Shown here piece after piece: positions 34,856 through 50,400 of a stretch of 64,000 nucleotides of DNA. The stretch spans positions 17,126,689 through 17,190,688 of the forward strand of contig OZ023180.1 of the NCBI GenBank assembly GCA_963995505.1, read 5' to 3'. Every line of letters begins with the position of its first letter. Positions within the stretch are counted from its first letter, which is position 1. The notes below the pieces were generated by a model. That model had not been told where the DNA came from and did no database searches. It saw only the letters and a program-made list of their open reading frames with translations. Origin of the DNA: Hypericum androsaemum (Eukaryota; Streptophyta; Magnoliopsida; Malpighiales; Hypericaceae). A program made the translations under genes and the position numbers.

Positions 34856-35779
34856 AAAATTTAAATGTATAAACTAAGGCTACACCTTGCTAACATCGCG
34901 TCACTGTTTGAGATTAGATCATGTAAATTTGTTCTATAAATATCACCGCTCCAAAAGAAAAAAACTCGTTAGGTATTTATCAATTATTGTTCTATTCCCT
35001 AAAAATGGTAAAGCTTGGTTATCACAATTTGAAATTGTTTAAAAGTTTTCTAGGCTCGAAATTGTCGCCATTGAAGAAAAGGAGCCAAACACCTAGGTAT
35101 GGTTGATAACATAAACATCCCGAAAAAATCCAACATGCAAAAGTTGAGATTAATGCATAATCCATTGATATCAAATCAAAGAATCTGATTATGCACGGTT
35201 ACAATTTATTGGTGGTAACAAAATAGGGAGTCTCCTTAATTGTTGATAACTTTTTCATAGTAATATTACATATAAACCCCACAATGAGATTCTACTTGTA
35301 TATGTAAGGAATACCTCTTAGTCATAGTAAAACATCAATCAAAGAACTATCTAAGGATTGAAACACAATTAATAACATAGTTTTGAGGAGCAATATGAAG
35401 AATTATATGGTGTATGTCTTCCTTCTTCCTCTTCATGCTCTTAGCTAGTGGTTCGTGGTCTCTCTTGATTTACTTCTACATGTCATCCATGATCTCGTTC
35501 ACTTCTAGTCATTTGTCATAACTTGTTTTTTTCCTTAATTATTTGCAATTTAACTATTTAAAAATTTAGAGCCAAGTTGAAGTCTTTTACAATTTCTTAG
35601 AAGTATCCAAAATTTTCATAACTTTTTATATTTTTTGACATTATGAAAATTTAAGGAGATGGAGGACATTTACCAGAAATTTTAGAAATGAAATCATGAA
35701 TATTTTAACGTTACTTAACCGTAGAAGTCACATTTTTATTTATGTGCACGTGTTCATGTTGTTCTAAATGATGCACAAG

Positions 35780-35781
<2 letters not shown>
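34856..35781. other. AT-rich intergenic DNA
   Basis: I see no gene, paired inverted repeat or LTR in this 0.9-kb stretch. Confidence 0.5.
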
Positions 35782-35866
<85 letters not shown>

Positions 35867-35880
35867 TGTGTGTGTGTGTG
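35782..35880. repeat. (TA)n microsatellite followed by (GT)n
   Basis: About 82 bases of uninterrupted TA (35782-35863) followed by GTTTGTGTGTGTGTGTG (35864-35880). The long YIYI-type open frames across it are artefacts. Confidence 0.97.
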
Positions 35881-35969
35881 TAAAACCTGGAGATGTGCTC
35901 GTGAATGCATAAAACCTGGGCAGTGTGGTCATCGTGCAGGCGACGGGGGCGGGGACATGGGCGATGAGG

Positions 35970-36192
35970 GCGGACACTAAAGGTGGGAAGTCTCCAGTCT
36001 CCACACCATCACGTTCCCCCTCGGTAATAATATGTCAACTAACAGAGGATGATCCATGTTTAATGCATTTATCTTGTACGTGAGTGATGTAAATAAAAAA
36101 CATGGATCATCCCCTGCTAGCTGGCATATTATCAACAAGATGGACAAGGGGGGGACGTGATGGGGTGGAGAGTCCCCACCTTTAGTGTCCGC
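35970..36192. mobile_element. 223-bp fold-back (hairpin) MITE-like element
   Basis: Left and right halves are inverted copies: GCGGACACTAAAGGTGGG at the left matches GCGGACACTAAAGGTGGGG read from the right, and the similarity continues inward through TCACGTCCCCC and ATGATCCATGTTT to a loop of about 35 bp. The arms are about 90 bp. No clean target duplication was found, so the superfamily is open. Confidence 0.82.
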
Positions 36193-36395
36193 TTTCACCG
36201 CTCATAGGATGACCTTCGCCATCTTTGCAGGGGTTTAAGCACAAGCATTCCATGCCATCGTAACACTTTGACCAGATAAACCCAGCTTGTATGCATTTAC
36301 GAGCACATTCTCCAGGCAGTCACGCACTTGCACATCTTTGAAAGGAGGATTTTTTATCTTATCAATTTATGGAAGATCACTTTATAAAGATTTTA

Positions 36396-37083
36396 GGGAA
36401 AAGTTCACTTTAGTACCCTGTGGTATCGCCCAAAATCACTTTAGTACCCTGTGGTAAAAAATCGACCAATCGAGTCATACTTATTCCAATTAACATCAAA
36501 AAGGTCCTCGGACAGCTGCCCGGACCCGCCCGAACCCTGCCCGGACTACGTGGTCAGCCACGTCACCAAAATTTGATGACGTGGCGCCACGTGGACATCC
36601 ATCTTCTTCCCTCTCTTCCTCTCCTCCTCCTCCTCCTCTTCTCCTCCTCCTCCTCCTCCTCCGCCTCCTCCTCCTCGTCCTCCTCCTCCTCCTCTTCTCC
36701 TCCTCGTCCTCGTCCTCGTCCTCGTCCTCCTCCTTTTCTCCTCCTCCTCCTCCTCCTCGTCCTCCTCCTCCGCCTCCTCGTCCTCGTCCTCCTCCTCCGC
36801 CTCCTCCTCCACTTCGTCCTCCTCCTCCTCGTCCTCCTCCTCCTCCTCCTCCTCCGCCTCCTCCTCCACTTCGTCCTCCTCCGCCTCCTCCTCCACTTCG
36901 TCCTCCTCCTCCTCGTCCTCCTCCTCCACCTCCTCCTCCTCGTCCTCCTCCTCCTTCTCCACTTCGCCCGAGGACCTTTTTGATGTTAATTAGAATAAGT
37001 ATGACTCGATTGGTCGATTTTTTACCACAGGGTACTAAAGTAATTTTGGGCGATACCACATGGTACTAAAGTGGACTTTTCCC
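36396..37083. mobile_element. Mutator-type MITE F with an internal (TCC)n expansion
   Basis: Near-identical inverted repeats of about 117 bp begin GGGAAAAGTTCACTTTAGTA and GGGAAAAGTCCACTTTAGTA. The exact 9-bp duplication AAGATTTTA flanks it (36387-36395 and 37084-37092). Almost the whole interior is a TCC/GTCC trinucleotide tract. Long open frames on both strands are low-complexity artefacts. Confidence 0.95.
36600..36965. repeat. (TCC)n/(GGA)n trinucleotide tract
   Basis: About 360 bases built of TCC with interspersed GTCC, CGCC and TTCT. One strand is pure pyrimidine for long stretches and the other purine, giving potential for triplex or G-rich structures. It lies wholly inside MITE F. 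Confidence 0.95.
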
Positions 37084-37094
37084 AAGATTTTATT

Positions 37095-37252
37095 GTACCT
37101 GTGCAGCGACAATGGTATAACATGTGCAACGATATTGGTATATCTGTGCAACGACAATGATATAACATGTGCAACTACATTGGTATATATGTGCAGCGAC
37201 AATAGTATACCATAAACATGAAAATGGTATACATGTGCAGCGACAATGATAA
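37095..37252. repeat. Minisatellite with TGTGCA(A/G)CGACAATG units
   Basis: Repeats of the form TGTGCAGCGACAATGGTATA alternate with CATGTGCAACGATATTGGTATA in imperfect units of about 16-35 bases. It starts next to the right end of MITE F. Confidence 0.85.
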
Positions 37253-37259
37253 ATCCATC

Positions 37260-37525
37260 ATTATCTCTCGGGAACCAGAAGAGGAAGGGAAGAAAAAGGA
37301 GGAAGAGGAAGCAGACCACGAGAAGAAGAAGGAAAATGAAGATGAGGGGAAAAAGGAAGAGGAAGAGAATAAAGCAGAGGAATAAGAGGATAAGAAAGCA
37401 GACGAGGAGAAGAAGGAAGAAGAAGAAGGTAGAGGAAGAAGAGGAGAAAAGGAAGAGGGCGAGGAAGAGAAGGACATTAAAAGAAAGAGCCGAGGCAGAG
37501 GAAGAAGAAGGAAAAAATCTTACAA
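37260..37525. repeat. Purine-rich (GAA/GGA) low-complexity tract
   Basis: Roughly 260 bases dominated by GAAGAAG, GAGGAAG and AAGAGGA on the plus strand. Open frames here encode Lys/Arg/Glu runs only and are not called. Confidence 0.85.
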
Positions 37526-38157
37526 AAAATGCTCCTGAGAACACATGCAATTATCGTTTGATTAAAGGGGGTGCAAATTTTGAGGGCATCTGGACGATCC
37601 AGATTTAATTTAGATAATTCTGTTCACTCTATAAAAGACAACACTCAATTCATTCCCACGATAAATTGATAGTTATGTTAGTAAGAATTAAATATACTCT
37701 TATTAACGCGTCGATAATAATTTTTGACATTCCGAAAAGAAACAAGAGAACGAATTATCCTCCTTTCCCAAATAAAGATTTGTATTATTTTAAACTCTGT
37801 TTGTTTTCTCCCACGAATAGGTTTCGGGTTGAAATAAATATTATTACTTTGTGAAAAATATTTTCCCGGTAAATATATTTTGTAGTAGAGAAAAGTTTAA
37901 CCAAGACGGAGAACAATTAACTTCCAAAAAAACAGTATAGGAAACAATTCCTTATAATATATTTGCATGAACATATTTCCAACGAGACAAACGGATTTAC
38001 CAGTCATTTGAATTTGACCTAGGCAACTAAGCTTTAGAAAGACTTACTACATCCAACGCTTGATAGAGAAAATTATTATTTGTTATAAATCGGCGGAATT
38101 TCTTTATTTGCCCTAAATTTCTCCATTACTAGTAATTAGTTTTAGAACATGTCTCTG
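37526..38157. other. Intergenic DNA, nothing recognised
   Basis: AT-rich sequence with no gene or defined repeat. Confidence 0.5.
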
Positions 38158-38207
38158 TAAGGATGACAATGGATATGGTAAAATAGGGTATTGGTATGAT
38201 ATGATAT

Positions 38208-38233
38208 GATATTGGTAGGATCCTACCAATATC
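38208..38233. repeat. 26-bp perfect palindrome
   Basis: GATATTGGTAGGA is followed directly by its exact reverse complement, with no loop. It follows a short ATGAT/GATAT repeat. Confidence 0.95.
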
Positions 38234-38421
38234 CTAGTTTGGAAAATTGGACTCATAACATACCTTAGACCCTTGACAAATCTCATTACTAGATCCATAC
38301 CCTTACTTTCAGGGTTCGCAGGGTCTACGGATGCAATATAATTTTGATAATTTTTAAATATAAAATTTTAATTCTTTATATAAAATTCAAATAAATCATA
38401 ATGAAAATGTGAAATCATAAA

Positions 38422-39531
38422 GGAAAAATTATGCTCAGGTCCCTGTAGTTTGGCTTCCCTCCTTTTGGGGTCCCTGCATTTCCGAAATCGTTCCTGACAT
38501 CTCCGAAGTTTGGTTTTATAAACTCTCGGGTCCCTGACGGCTCTTTTTTTAATTTTTGGTCATAGAAATAACCAAAATACCCTTAAACAAAAAAAAATTC
38601 ACCTTCTCTAACCTTTGAACAAAAACACCCACCACCAAAAATCAACCCAAAACTAAGATCAAACTAACTAAAATCAAGAACACAACCAAGAACAAAATCA
38701 CTCTCCTCGTATCGTCTTCGTGCTCATCTCATCTCAACTTAATTAGACCTTCGTCTTCGTCCAAGAGTCTTCGACGTCATTTTTTCTAATTGGTACCGAG
38801 AGAGAGAGAGAGAGAGTGAGGTACCCAATTCATTTTTCCTAATTGGTGCCTGACCTTTGCCTGGACACCATCAGACACTGGAAAAATCCCATTCGATGTC
38901 CTTCGTGAGTATTCTCAGAGCAATAATGAACATCCATGTATAATTGAAGTAACCCCAAAATTAGGGTTCTTCCCAAATTTTGGAATTTTCTTTAGGGTTC
39001 GATCTTTATGGAGATGGTTTCTTGGTGACAACCCTAATCTTCATGGTGGTGGGGATAATCGCCTCCATCTACATTAGAATCTGCTGCAACCGAGGCCCAC
39101 CACTAATTCCCAATTCATGGTGGTGATGGGAATTTGCTGTTCGATGATGTGGGCGATTTTTTATATTGCCCAATTCATTAACTTGTTTATAATTTGACAT
39201 CCTCGGTTGCCGGAAAAAAAGGGTCGTGGCCGATGGTTCAAATGTTGTTATTAATGTTCTTAGTTGTATTCTTGATTTTGGTTAGTTTGATCTTATTTTT
39301 TGGTTAGTGTTTGGTTGTTGGTGTTCTTGGCCAAAGGTTGAAGAATGTAAATTTTTTTATTTTTTGTTTAATGGTATTTTGGCCATTTCCATGACCAAAA
39401 ATGAAAAAAAAGTCGTCAGGGACCCGAGAGTTTATAAAACCAAATTTCGGGAATGTCATGAACGATTTCAGAAATGTAGGGACCCCAGAGGGAGGGACGC
39501 CAAACTACAGGGACCTGAGCATAATTTTCTC
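38422..39531. mobile_element. Non-autonomous Mutator-like element G
   Basis: Inverted ends start GGAAAAATTATGCTCAGG and GAGAAAATTATGCTCAGG and stay similar for about 170 bp, with GGTCCCTG, GGGGTCCCTGCA and CTCTCGGGTCCCTGAC repeats. The exact 9-bp duplication AATCATAAA flanks it (38413-38421 and 39532-39540). The interior has a GA-run at about 38797-38818 and, at about 39000-39110, a short frame reading VTTLIFMVVGIIASIYIRIC, which looks like a membrane segment of a captured gene but is not identified. Confidence 0.94.
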
Positions 39532-39890
39532 AATCATAAAATATCTAGTATATCAATAAAAAATTAAAATTATATATACTTCGAATTTCGGAGTCGATAT
39601 CATGGAGCATATTCCAGAATATTTGAGAACTCTATTACAATTTATAAGTAAAATTTAAAGATAAAGGGGTCTAATTAGGATCTAAGTATGGTCTAGTTAG
39701 GGTATGGTCCAAATTAAGGTAAAAGGGTAAAGGTAGGGTAGGAATTCATAGGATTCATACTCTACCCTAGACCCCAGATCAAAAAGTTGACCCATATCCT
39801 ACCCTAGATCCAGTCAATATACCTTCGATTCAAGAATAATTATAGGGTCCGACCTTAAGAGTATAGGTATTTTTGTTATCCCTAATCGTA

Positions 39891-40529
39891 TGATTGGCAA
39901 GACAAGTCCTACTATCATGTCCCAATACATTGTATTTCTTTTATTTCTGGTATTAAGAGTCATGCAAGACTGTACTTGATAGTATTACTACTAGTTCAAA
40001 TAGCTTTAAAAAAATACTACTAATAGTTTTCTGAGATGGCACCATGAATTATTAATTCATAGACTTTTTTTAAAAAAAGTTAAAAATTTATTAATATTAG
40101 TATTAATTCATAAAACTTGGCTAACCATTAAAGACCGATCTTATAGCATCCTACATGAACCGGCATAGTGACTACCAATTACTAGAATCAAATCGAAGTT
40201 ACGAGTTCAAACTAATAAAACCTAGCAAAACTAAATTTGGATTAGTCGTAACAGTAGTCCCGGATACCAACCCGTAGAATGAAGAAAATATGACAACTGA
40301 AAAACAACAGATATAACAAATAGTATAAGGAATGTAAGTTCCATCTTACAACAACCACCTTTTGTGTGCTGCTAACAAATCAAGATTCTCAAAATCAGAA
40401 GCCAAGAAAGATCCTTCTACCTTTCCACCACAAACATGGAAACCCCACAACGTGAAACCAACCTAAGCTACATTAATGTACCAGTTACTGGTTCCTTTTA
40501 ACAACTGTACAATTCTCGGAAAATTCGGC
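39891..40529. other. Intergenic DNA and 3' region of the ALE2 gene
   Basis: The right part (about 40320-40529) is the likely 3' UTR of the leftward-transcribed ALE2 gene. A box B-like GAGTTCAAACTAA at about 40203 hints at a SINE remnant, but no box A was fixed. Confidence 0.45.
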
Positions 40530-44527
<3,998 letters not shown>

Positions 44528-46918
44528 CTTTTCCCGGCCCTCCCAAAAACAACTCAAAACGCACCGGCCGGCGACCGCCGCGAGCCGAACCCTACATTGC
44601 ACTTCATTGTACGAGCTAGAGCAGCAGCGGCATCGCCTCCGGGGAGGATAAAGGAGGCGACTTTCGGGGTGTGGGGACCACGGAGAGACAATGCGCGTGG
44701 GTTGGGCGGCTCGCCCAGATCCATAAACCGCCCCCGCCGGGGAAGATCTGGAGGGGAGTTGCACCACGCGCACACCTAAGCACGCGCAATGGGGAAATGG
44801 AAGTAGACAGAAAGCTAGAGAGAGAGAGAGCTTTCTCTGTCTATGTTCTTTCCTCTGTCTGTGTGTCCGTCCAAGCTCTTCTTATTTCTAAAGTGTTTTG
44901 TTTTGTAATTGTTTAGGGGTTTGGTAAGAGGGTGGTGGTGGTGGTGGGTGCTCTTAAATGCGCTCTCCCTCTCTCTCTCTCTACTGTTCTTCTTGTTCTC
45001 TCTCCCTTTTTGGTTGTAAATTATTTATAAATCAATTTTCAGTTCAAATTTTTTTGAATACAATATTGTTAGATATTTGTTAAAAAAATTATTATTTTTA
45101 ACTGATTCAAATTAGATACACGGATAATATAAACCAAAACAAAAGTCTACTTCTCTCTCTATTTTTTTTGGAAGGGGAGTGAGAGTGGGATGGAAGGGAG
45201 TGTAATATGGATTTGAAGAGAGGGGGGAATGGAATGGTTTAATGTTATTTATTTACTGCTTTTTTTTCTGGAGAAATTAATGATATTTGTTCTCCACACG
45301 CGCGGGATTTGGCGTGTAGTGTATGGACGCCGGAAGTAAAACGACAACCCAAGTGGCGTTTTCCAGGTGTTTCTTTCTCTCTCTTTTTGTTCATCTTCTG
45401 GGTCTTGGGGTTGATGGATCAAGCAAGCTCAACCTCATTGTGTACTCTTTCTTGGTGTTTGTTTTTATTGTCTCTTCCCATTTCCCCATTTTTCTTTAGC
45501 TCTACTGCGCATCCCTCCGAATTCTTATATGCTCGTCTGCCACCACCGACACGGTATTGCATCTGTTTTTTAAAAAAACTATGTTAAGAGTCTGAGTATT
45601 GTCTGACCCTTTTTAAAGTAGCCGTTCAATAGTATCAAGTACTGTGTAATGATGAAAAAGTCAAATAAATTTAAGTTATTTACCAATTAGACAATTTTCT
45701 TTCATTGATTTGGTTGACCAGTTGATAAGTTAAAGAATTTCAGTGATCATGAAATTAACATTCCTCTCTTTTTTACAAACCAAACATCATTATTAATTCG
45801 ACCGCTTAATCAATAATCGAGTTTGGTAAAATTTCGTGGTCAAAATAACCATGAAGCATTTTTATATTTTCATTGTCTAAGCATGGAATAAATTATATTT
45901 TCATTTTTATATTTGGTAAAATCTGGTTTAGTCTGAATAAATTATCAATTAATCTAAATGTTGGTGTGTGACTTTCTGTCTAGTGCGTAATAATTTCTTC
46001 CTTAAGCTTATTTCTTCTTCCTGGCGTAACTTCTCCTAGGATGCTTGATGTAGTCTTCGTTTTCCCGCTATTATAGAGAAATTTCTTTGTTTTTTATACA
46101 ATAGCTCTTTTATCAGAATTGTTTTATACAATAGCTAGGTGTGCTAACCGCGAGCATTAAGCCATAATAGGGTTTTCTATTTGGCTCCAGTTTGTTTTAT
46201 ACAATAGCTCTATTTGGATCTAGTTTTAGGGACACGAGGCAACAACCCTAGTAGGGTTTTCTCATAATTAAATTATTATTAACTTTTGTTTGTAAAATTG
46301 TGCTATGTTTAAAATAATTTTGACTCTACTTAAGTTAAGAATTAGGGCGACAATTAATAAATAGGATAAGAGTTTATAGGATTCAAAACTCACGTACTAT
46401 TTTCGATCCAAATCAAATCCTAGTTACCAAAATACACAAAAAAATGTTTACAGCTTTCGTAGGGTGCAAGGGGATGAATTTTTTTTTTCTTTCAAAAGTG
46501 TCCGACTTGGGGGCCTTTGAAACCCGTAAGCCGGCCAACGATCTCGGCTCAGGAACGTAGACCGGTCAGTTTGCCCGACCTACACATGCCGGGTTCTTTT
46601 TTGTCTGTGTAGTTATTCGTCGGCTTCCACTCACGCCATCTATTGTTTTCAAATTGATATTTGTTATCTGTTAGATCTTATCGTCTTTTATCAATGTATT
46701 TCAAATTAATATTAGATTCCGTGCTACTATTCCAGAGAAGAGTTTTTTGCCTGGCTTTTATGGGCAAGAAATCAGAAACGTAAGCCGAGCATTTTCACCA
46801 GCTTATGACATAGCACCTTGTACGAATAGGCGTGGAAAATCACACCTTGTACGAAAAAGACCCCTGATCCAGGGCATACGATCTACCACTTTGGCTTGGG
46901 AGTGCACCAAAAGCAAAA
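44528..46918 (-). promoter_or_regulatory. ALE2 5' UTR, promoter and intergenic DNA
   Basis: The 250 bp nearest the ATG are GC-rich and end in GA/CT-rich microsatellites (GAGAGAGAGAG at about 44817; CTCTCTCTCTCT at about 44970-44985), typical of plant 5' UTRs and core promoters. From about 45000 to 46918 the DNA is AT-rich with no gene. GTTTTATACAATAGCT is repeated three times at about 46095-46210. Confidence 0.5.
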
Positions 46919-47080
46919 GGAAAAACTTCATTTTAGTACCCTATAGTCTGACCAATTTTCACTTACAACCCTGTAGTAAAAAACTTCTTAAATGGGTCCT
47001 TAAGGTTTCAACAGGAACTCACGGGCAGGATTGTAAGTGAAAATGGGCCAAACTACAGGGTACTAAAGTGAAGTTTTCCC
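46919..47080. mobile_element. 162-bp Mutator-type MITE H
   Basis: Inverted ends GGAAAAACTTCATTTTAGTA and GGGAAAACTTCACTTTAGTA extend over about 60 bp (ACCCTRTAGTYTG, TTTTCACTTACAA). The exact 9-bp duplication AAAGCAAAA flanks it (46910-46918 and 47081-47089). Its ends resemble those of MITE F, so the two belong to one family. It lies between the ALE2 upstream region and the 3' end of SRP72. Confidence 0.95.
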
Positions 47081-47439
47081 AAAGCAAAATCTAGGCAACC
47101 AAGAGGTCAGTTGCTTCTGGGGAAAACTACTGGGAACCCAGCTAAAATTTAATCCAGACATACACAAATCCTTGGCCCCATCACATACGAACAGAATGAG
47201 AACCTCAGATCAAATTTGAGCTGAGCATTGGATCCTGGAATGTTTAAACTCTATCATGCTTAATTAAGCACAATGGCAAAAGGAATTCTGAATCAAGACC
47301 AGAATAAAAGAGAGAGAATAAGAGTCGACCGTTCGCAAATCTTTGCAGAACAGACTACAGCGAGTTTTCCTTACTTTGGTGTCTTTCAAATTTTTTTGAA
47401 TTGTTCTTTGGTCTCTTTCTAGGAAGTATCAAATTTAAG

Positions 47440-50400
47440 TTACCTTCTTGACTTCTTTTTTGACGACTTAGATGAAGGTTTTGGTTGCTCTGCCTTTGAA
47501 GATTGTGATCCTGTCTTTGAGGTAGCGGTTTCAGTTGGTTTTGAGTTGCCGGAATGAGAAGCAGAAGCACCGGCCTCGTGTTTGTCTCTGGAAACAGCCC
47601 CCTGAGACCCCCTAATTTGCGCTGCTCTTTTATCCTTCCTCTTGGGCCTGTAACTTGATCTCTCTCTCTTGGGAAGCCATCTCTCTGGATCAGGGGGAGG
47701 TCCTGGGTTAGCAGGGTCGAAACCTTTTGGGTACCTGGGCTTTCTCTTCCTCTTTTTCTTTGATTTCCCTTTCGTAGACTCTTCATGAGTTTCAGCAATC
47801 TGGGAAGGAGCATCAACATGTTTTGCACCTGAAGTCTTCTCCAAGCTATCAACATCTATTCCCTTCAGACCAGGTAATGGCTTCAGCTGCTTCTCGTAGG
47901 ATTCTGCTTTATCAACATCCACGGAAGCAACTGTACTAACCAGTCCTGCCAATGCCTCGGCACTCCCATGGGTTTTTACAAGATTCTCAAACAAGTAGGC
48001 GGCTTCCTCATTCCTCCCATGCCTGAGCTTAAAGGAGGCAGCCTCCTTCATAATCACATTAAGCTTGTTATCCTCAGTCATGGCATTTGACCACCATTTG
48101 GTTGCAGAATCAAGCACCGCAGATGCACCGTCAATGTCACCACCCCGCTCCTTAAGAGCCACAAGGGTAGCAACAGTTGCAGGCATGTGTTGGATATCTT
48201 TTATCTTACCCAGGGATTCTGCTGCAATTTGAAGATGACCTGCAGCGGCAGCAACTTGTGCCCTAGCAAGAAGTACTATCTTGGACTTCTCAGGGAACTT
48301 TTCAGCAAATTGACCAAGCAATTCTTCAGCTTTGCCAGCCTTGTTCTCTCGGACCAGAACTGCAGCTTGAAGCAGCACTGGTACCAAACTGTCAGGACAC
48401 ATCTCAGTCATCACAGCAACAATGTCACGTGCCTGTCAGATAAATGCTAAAATTAACATTGACAAAAAAGAACCATTAACACTAACTTTATCACCATTAG
48501 CTTGCAGAAAAAAAGAAATTAGAGTACATGGCCAAACATATAACAAACCTGATCCAGCTTATTCGCATGAATAAGGAGAAGCACTCGATTTGCATAAATA
48601 CTTTCCCTTTTTCTCTGAGAAAGCTTGTCGAGTCCACGGGAAAGCCTAAAGTTCTGAGCATCCTGATCTTTCAGCTTATCAAGTTTCCTCAAACTATCTG
48701 AGACATCTTTGGGGCCTTTTAAAGAAACAAAGTTGTTGACAGCAACGGCTAGCGATGATTCATCAGCTAGATTTCGGCTAATAATGTTGGCATAACCTTC
48801 CAAGGCATCTTTCGTCTGACCCAAGTGCTGTAAATGAAGCCGCATGAATTATTAATTGGCTCTCAAAAGAGACTTGGAGTGTGTAAAAGTTATGAACAAT
48901 CCCAGAGGGCTGCCAATTTACCTGCTGAACATATGCCAACTGGACAGATATAGGAGCCAGTTCTATTTCTCTATCATCCTCTGCCAAGTCGTCATCCATA
49001 AGGGTTTCTTGACCAATTCTGACAGAAAATGCAAACAGTTTCAGTGGGTTCATCTGCTGAGCAGAGCAAACAGAACACTCCATTTGAAAGTAGCATTATT
49101 TTGTGTAACATTAGAGGATTACTCAATCAAAGGCAAGTGCAGAAACAACAGTTTTTAGAACAAGAAGAGCTTATTAAACTAAACTAATATCCAGGTGTGC
49201 TTCAATTAGTAGTTAGTCTACATAGAAGTGAAAATATCCATGCAAACTGTTAATGCACCACCAACCGAAATCAATTAGTAGTTAGTCTACATAAAAGTAA
49301 AAATATTCACGCAAAACTGTTAATGCACCGCCAACCGAATAAGAATGAGAATTTTTTTATAAATTAATATTTCCATGAAGGGGGTAGGGATCAATGACAT
49401 TCACTTAATTTTTCAAACAAGTTGCAGGAGCAAATCACCTGCTTGCAACCAGCAAGAGTTGTTCAGCATCCGTGTGTTGATTCATCTCAATCAAAGAACA
49501 AGCAACATTATAAGCCAACTCAAAGCTGCTGGAAGACTTAATTCGATGTGAATCCATCATCTTCTGTACTTCAGAGGACTTTCCAGCCAAAATCAAACCC
49601 GCGACATGATTTATCTCTAGAGACTCAATCTTGGATTTCTGAAGCTTCTGATAGATGTCAACACAGGCATCCATTCTACCCAGACGATAAAGTATCTGAC
49701 TCTCCAACAACATAGCTTCAGAATTCATGTCTTGGCCCTTGAGGGTCTCCAATGCTTCGTCCAGCCTGTTTTGTCTATATAGGCAGTAAGCCTAAACGTA
49801 GGCAATTGTCAGCATACATGATTTATAACAACATTCTCAAGTAGAGAGATAAAACCACGCTTCTGTATCGTCTACAACAACTGGCGAGAAACATCATATC
49901 AGAGACTGAAACAGGACGTATTCACATTAACTAATTGCTAAGACGCTGGCCACAAACTCTCCAGAAGCGACCCAAGCCGGCCTGACATTTCAAGATTCAA
50001 ATGGCATGAAGCTTTACAGCAACCACTAAACCCTAGAACTGAATCACAGAGCCCCAAAAAATGCAGGTAAAATCATGCATTGCGGATTGACAGCGGATCA
50101 AGCAACAAACACAGACACCATACTAATCCCGACAGAGAGAGAACAAGGGGAGTGCGGACCTTGAAGAAGTCGAAACCATCGGGGCGCTTGGGAGCGGAGT
50201 GGATGACGGAGAGTGCATCGTCTACTTTATCCGCCTTAATCAAAGCCACCACCTTGCACCGGAGCGCGTCCTCGTCGCCGGGAGCAGCCGATAAGACTGC
50301 AGATTATTTTTATGTCAAAATAAAATAATAAATAAGGACGAAGAGAACAAGGAAGCAGGGGAGGGGGGACCTTGGTCAGCGAGCTTCGCGGCTTGGAGGA

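Larger units (their letters stand above)
38158..39890. mobile_element. Possible older TIR element J interrupted by Mutator-like element G
   Basis: The left part has TAAGGATGACAATGGATATG (38158-38177) and runs of GGGTATTGG and CATACCCTT. The right part has GGTATTTTTGTTATCCCTAA (about 39870-39889) and CTACCCTAGACCC. Read inward, the two outer ends (AAGGATGACAATGG and AGGGATAACAAAAA) look like diverged inverted termini, and both flanks share TAGGGTA-rich sequence. No target duplication was found. Confidence 0.35.

Noticed and set aside
35711..36004. Tyr-Ile repeat frames
   Set aside because: Translation of the (TA)n microsatellite.
36420..37069. Long open frames on both strands across the (TCC)n tract, encoding runs of Ser/Leu/Pro or Glu/Gly/Arg
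   Set aside because: Trinucleotide repeats keep all frames open, and the tract lies within a MITE.
37095..37252. Regularly spaced repeats considered as a CRISPR array
   Set aside because: The window is plant nuclear DNA. The repeats are imperfect, contiguous minisatellite units without unique spacers or cas genes.
40110..40280. Possible tRNA-derived SINE with a box B-like GAGTTCAAACT
   Set aside because: No convincing box A, tail or flanking duplication.
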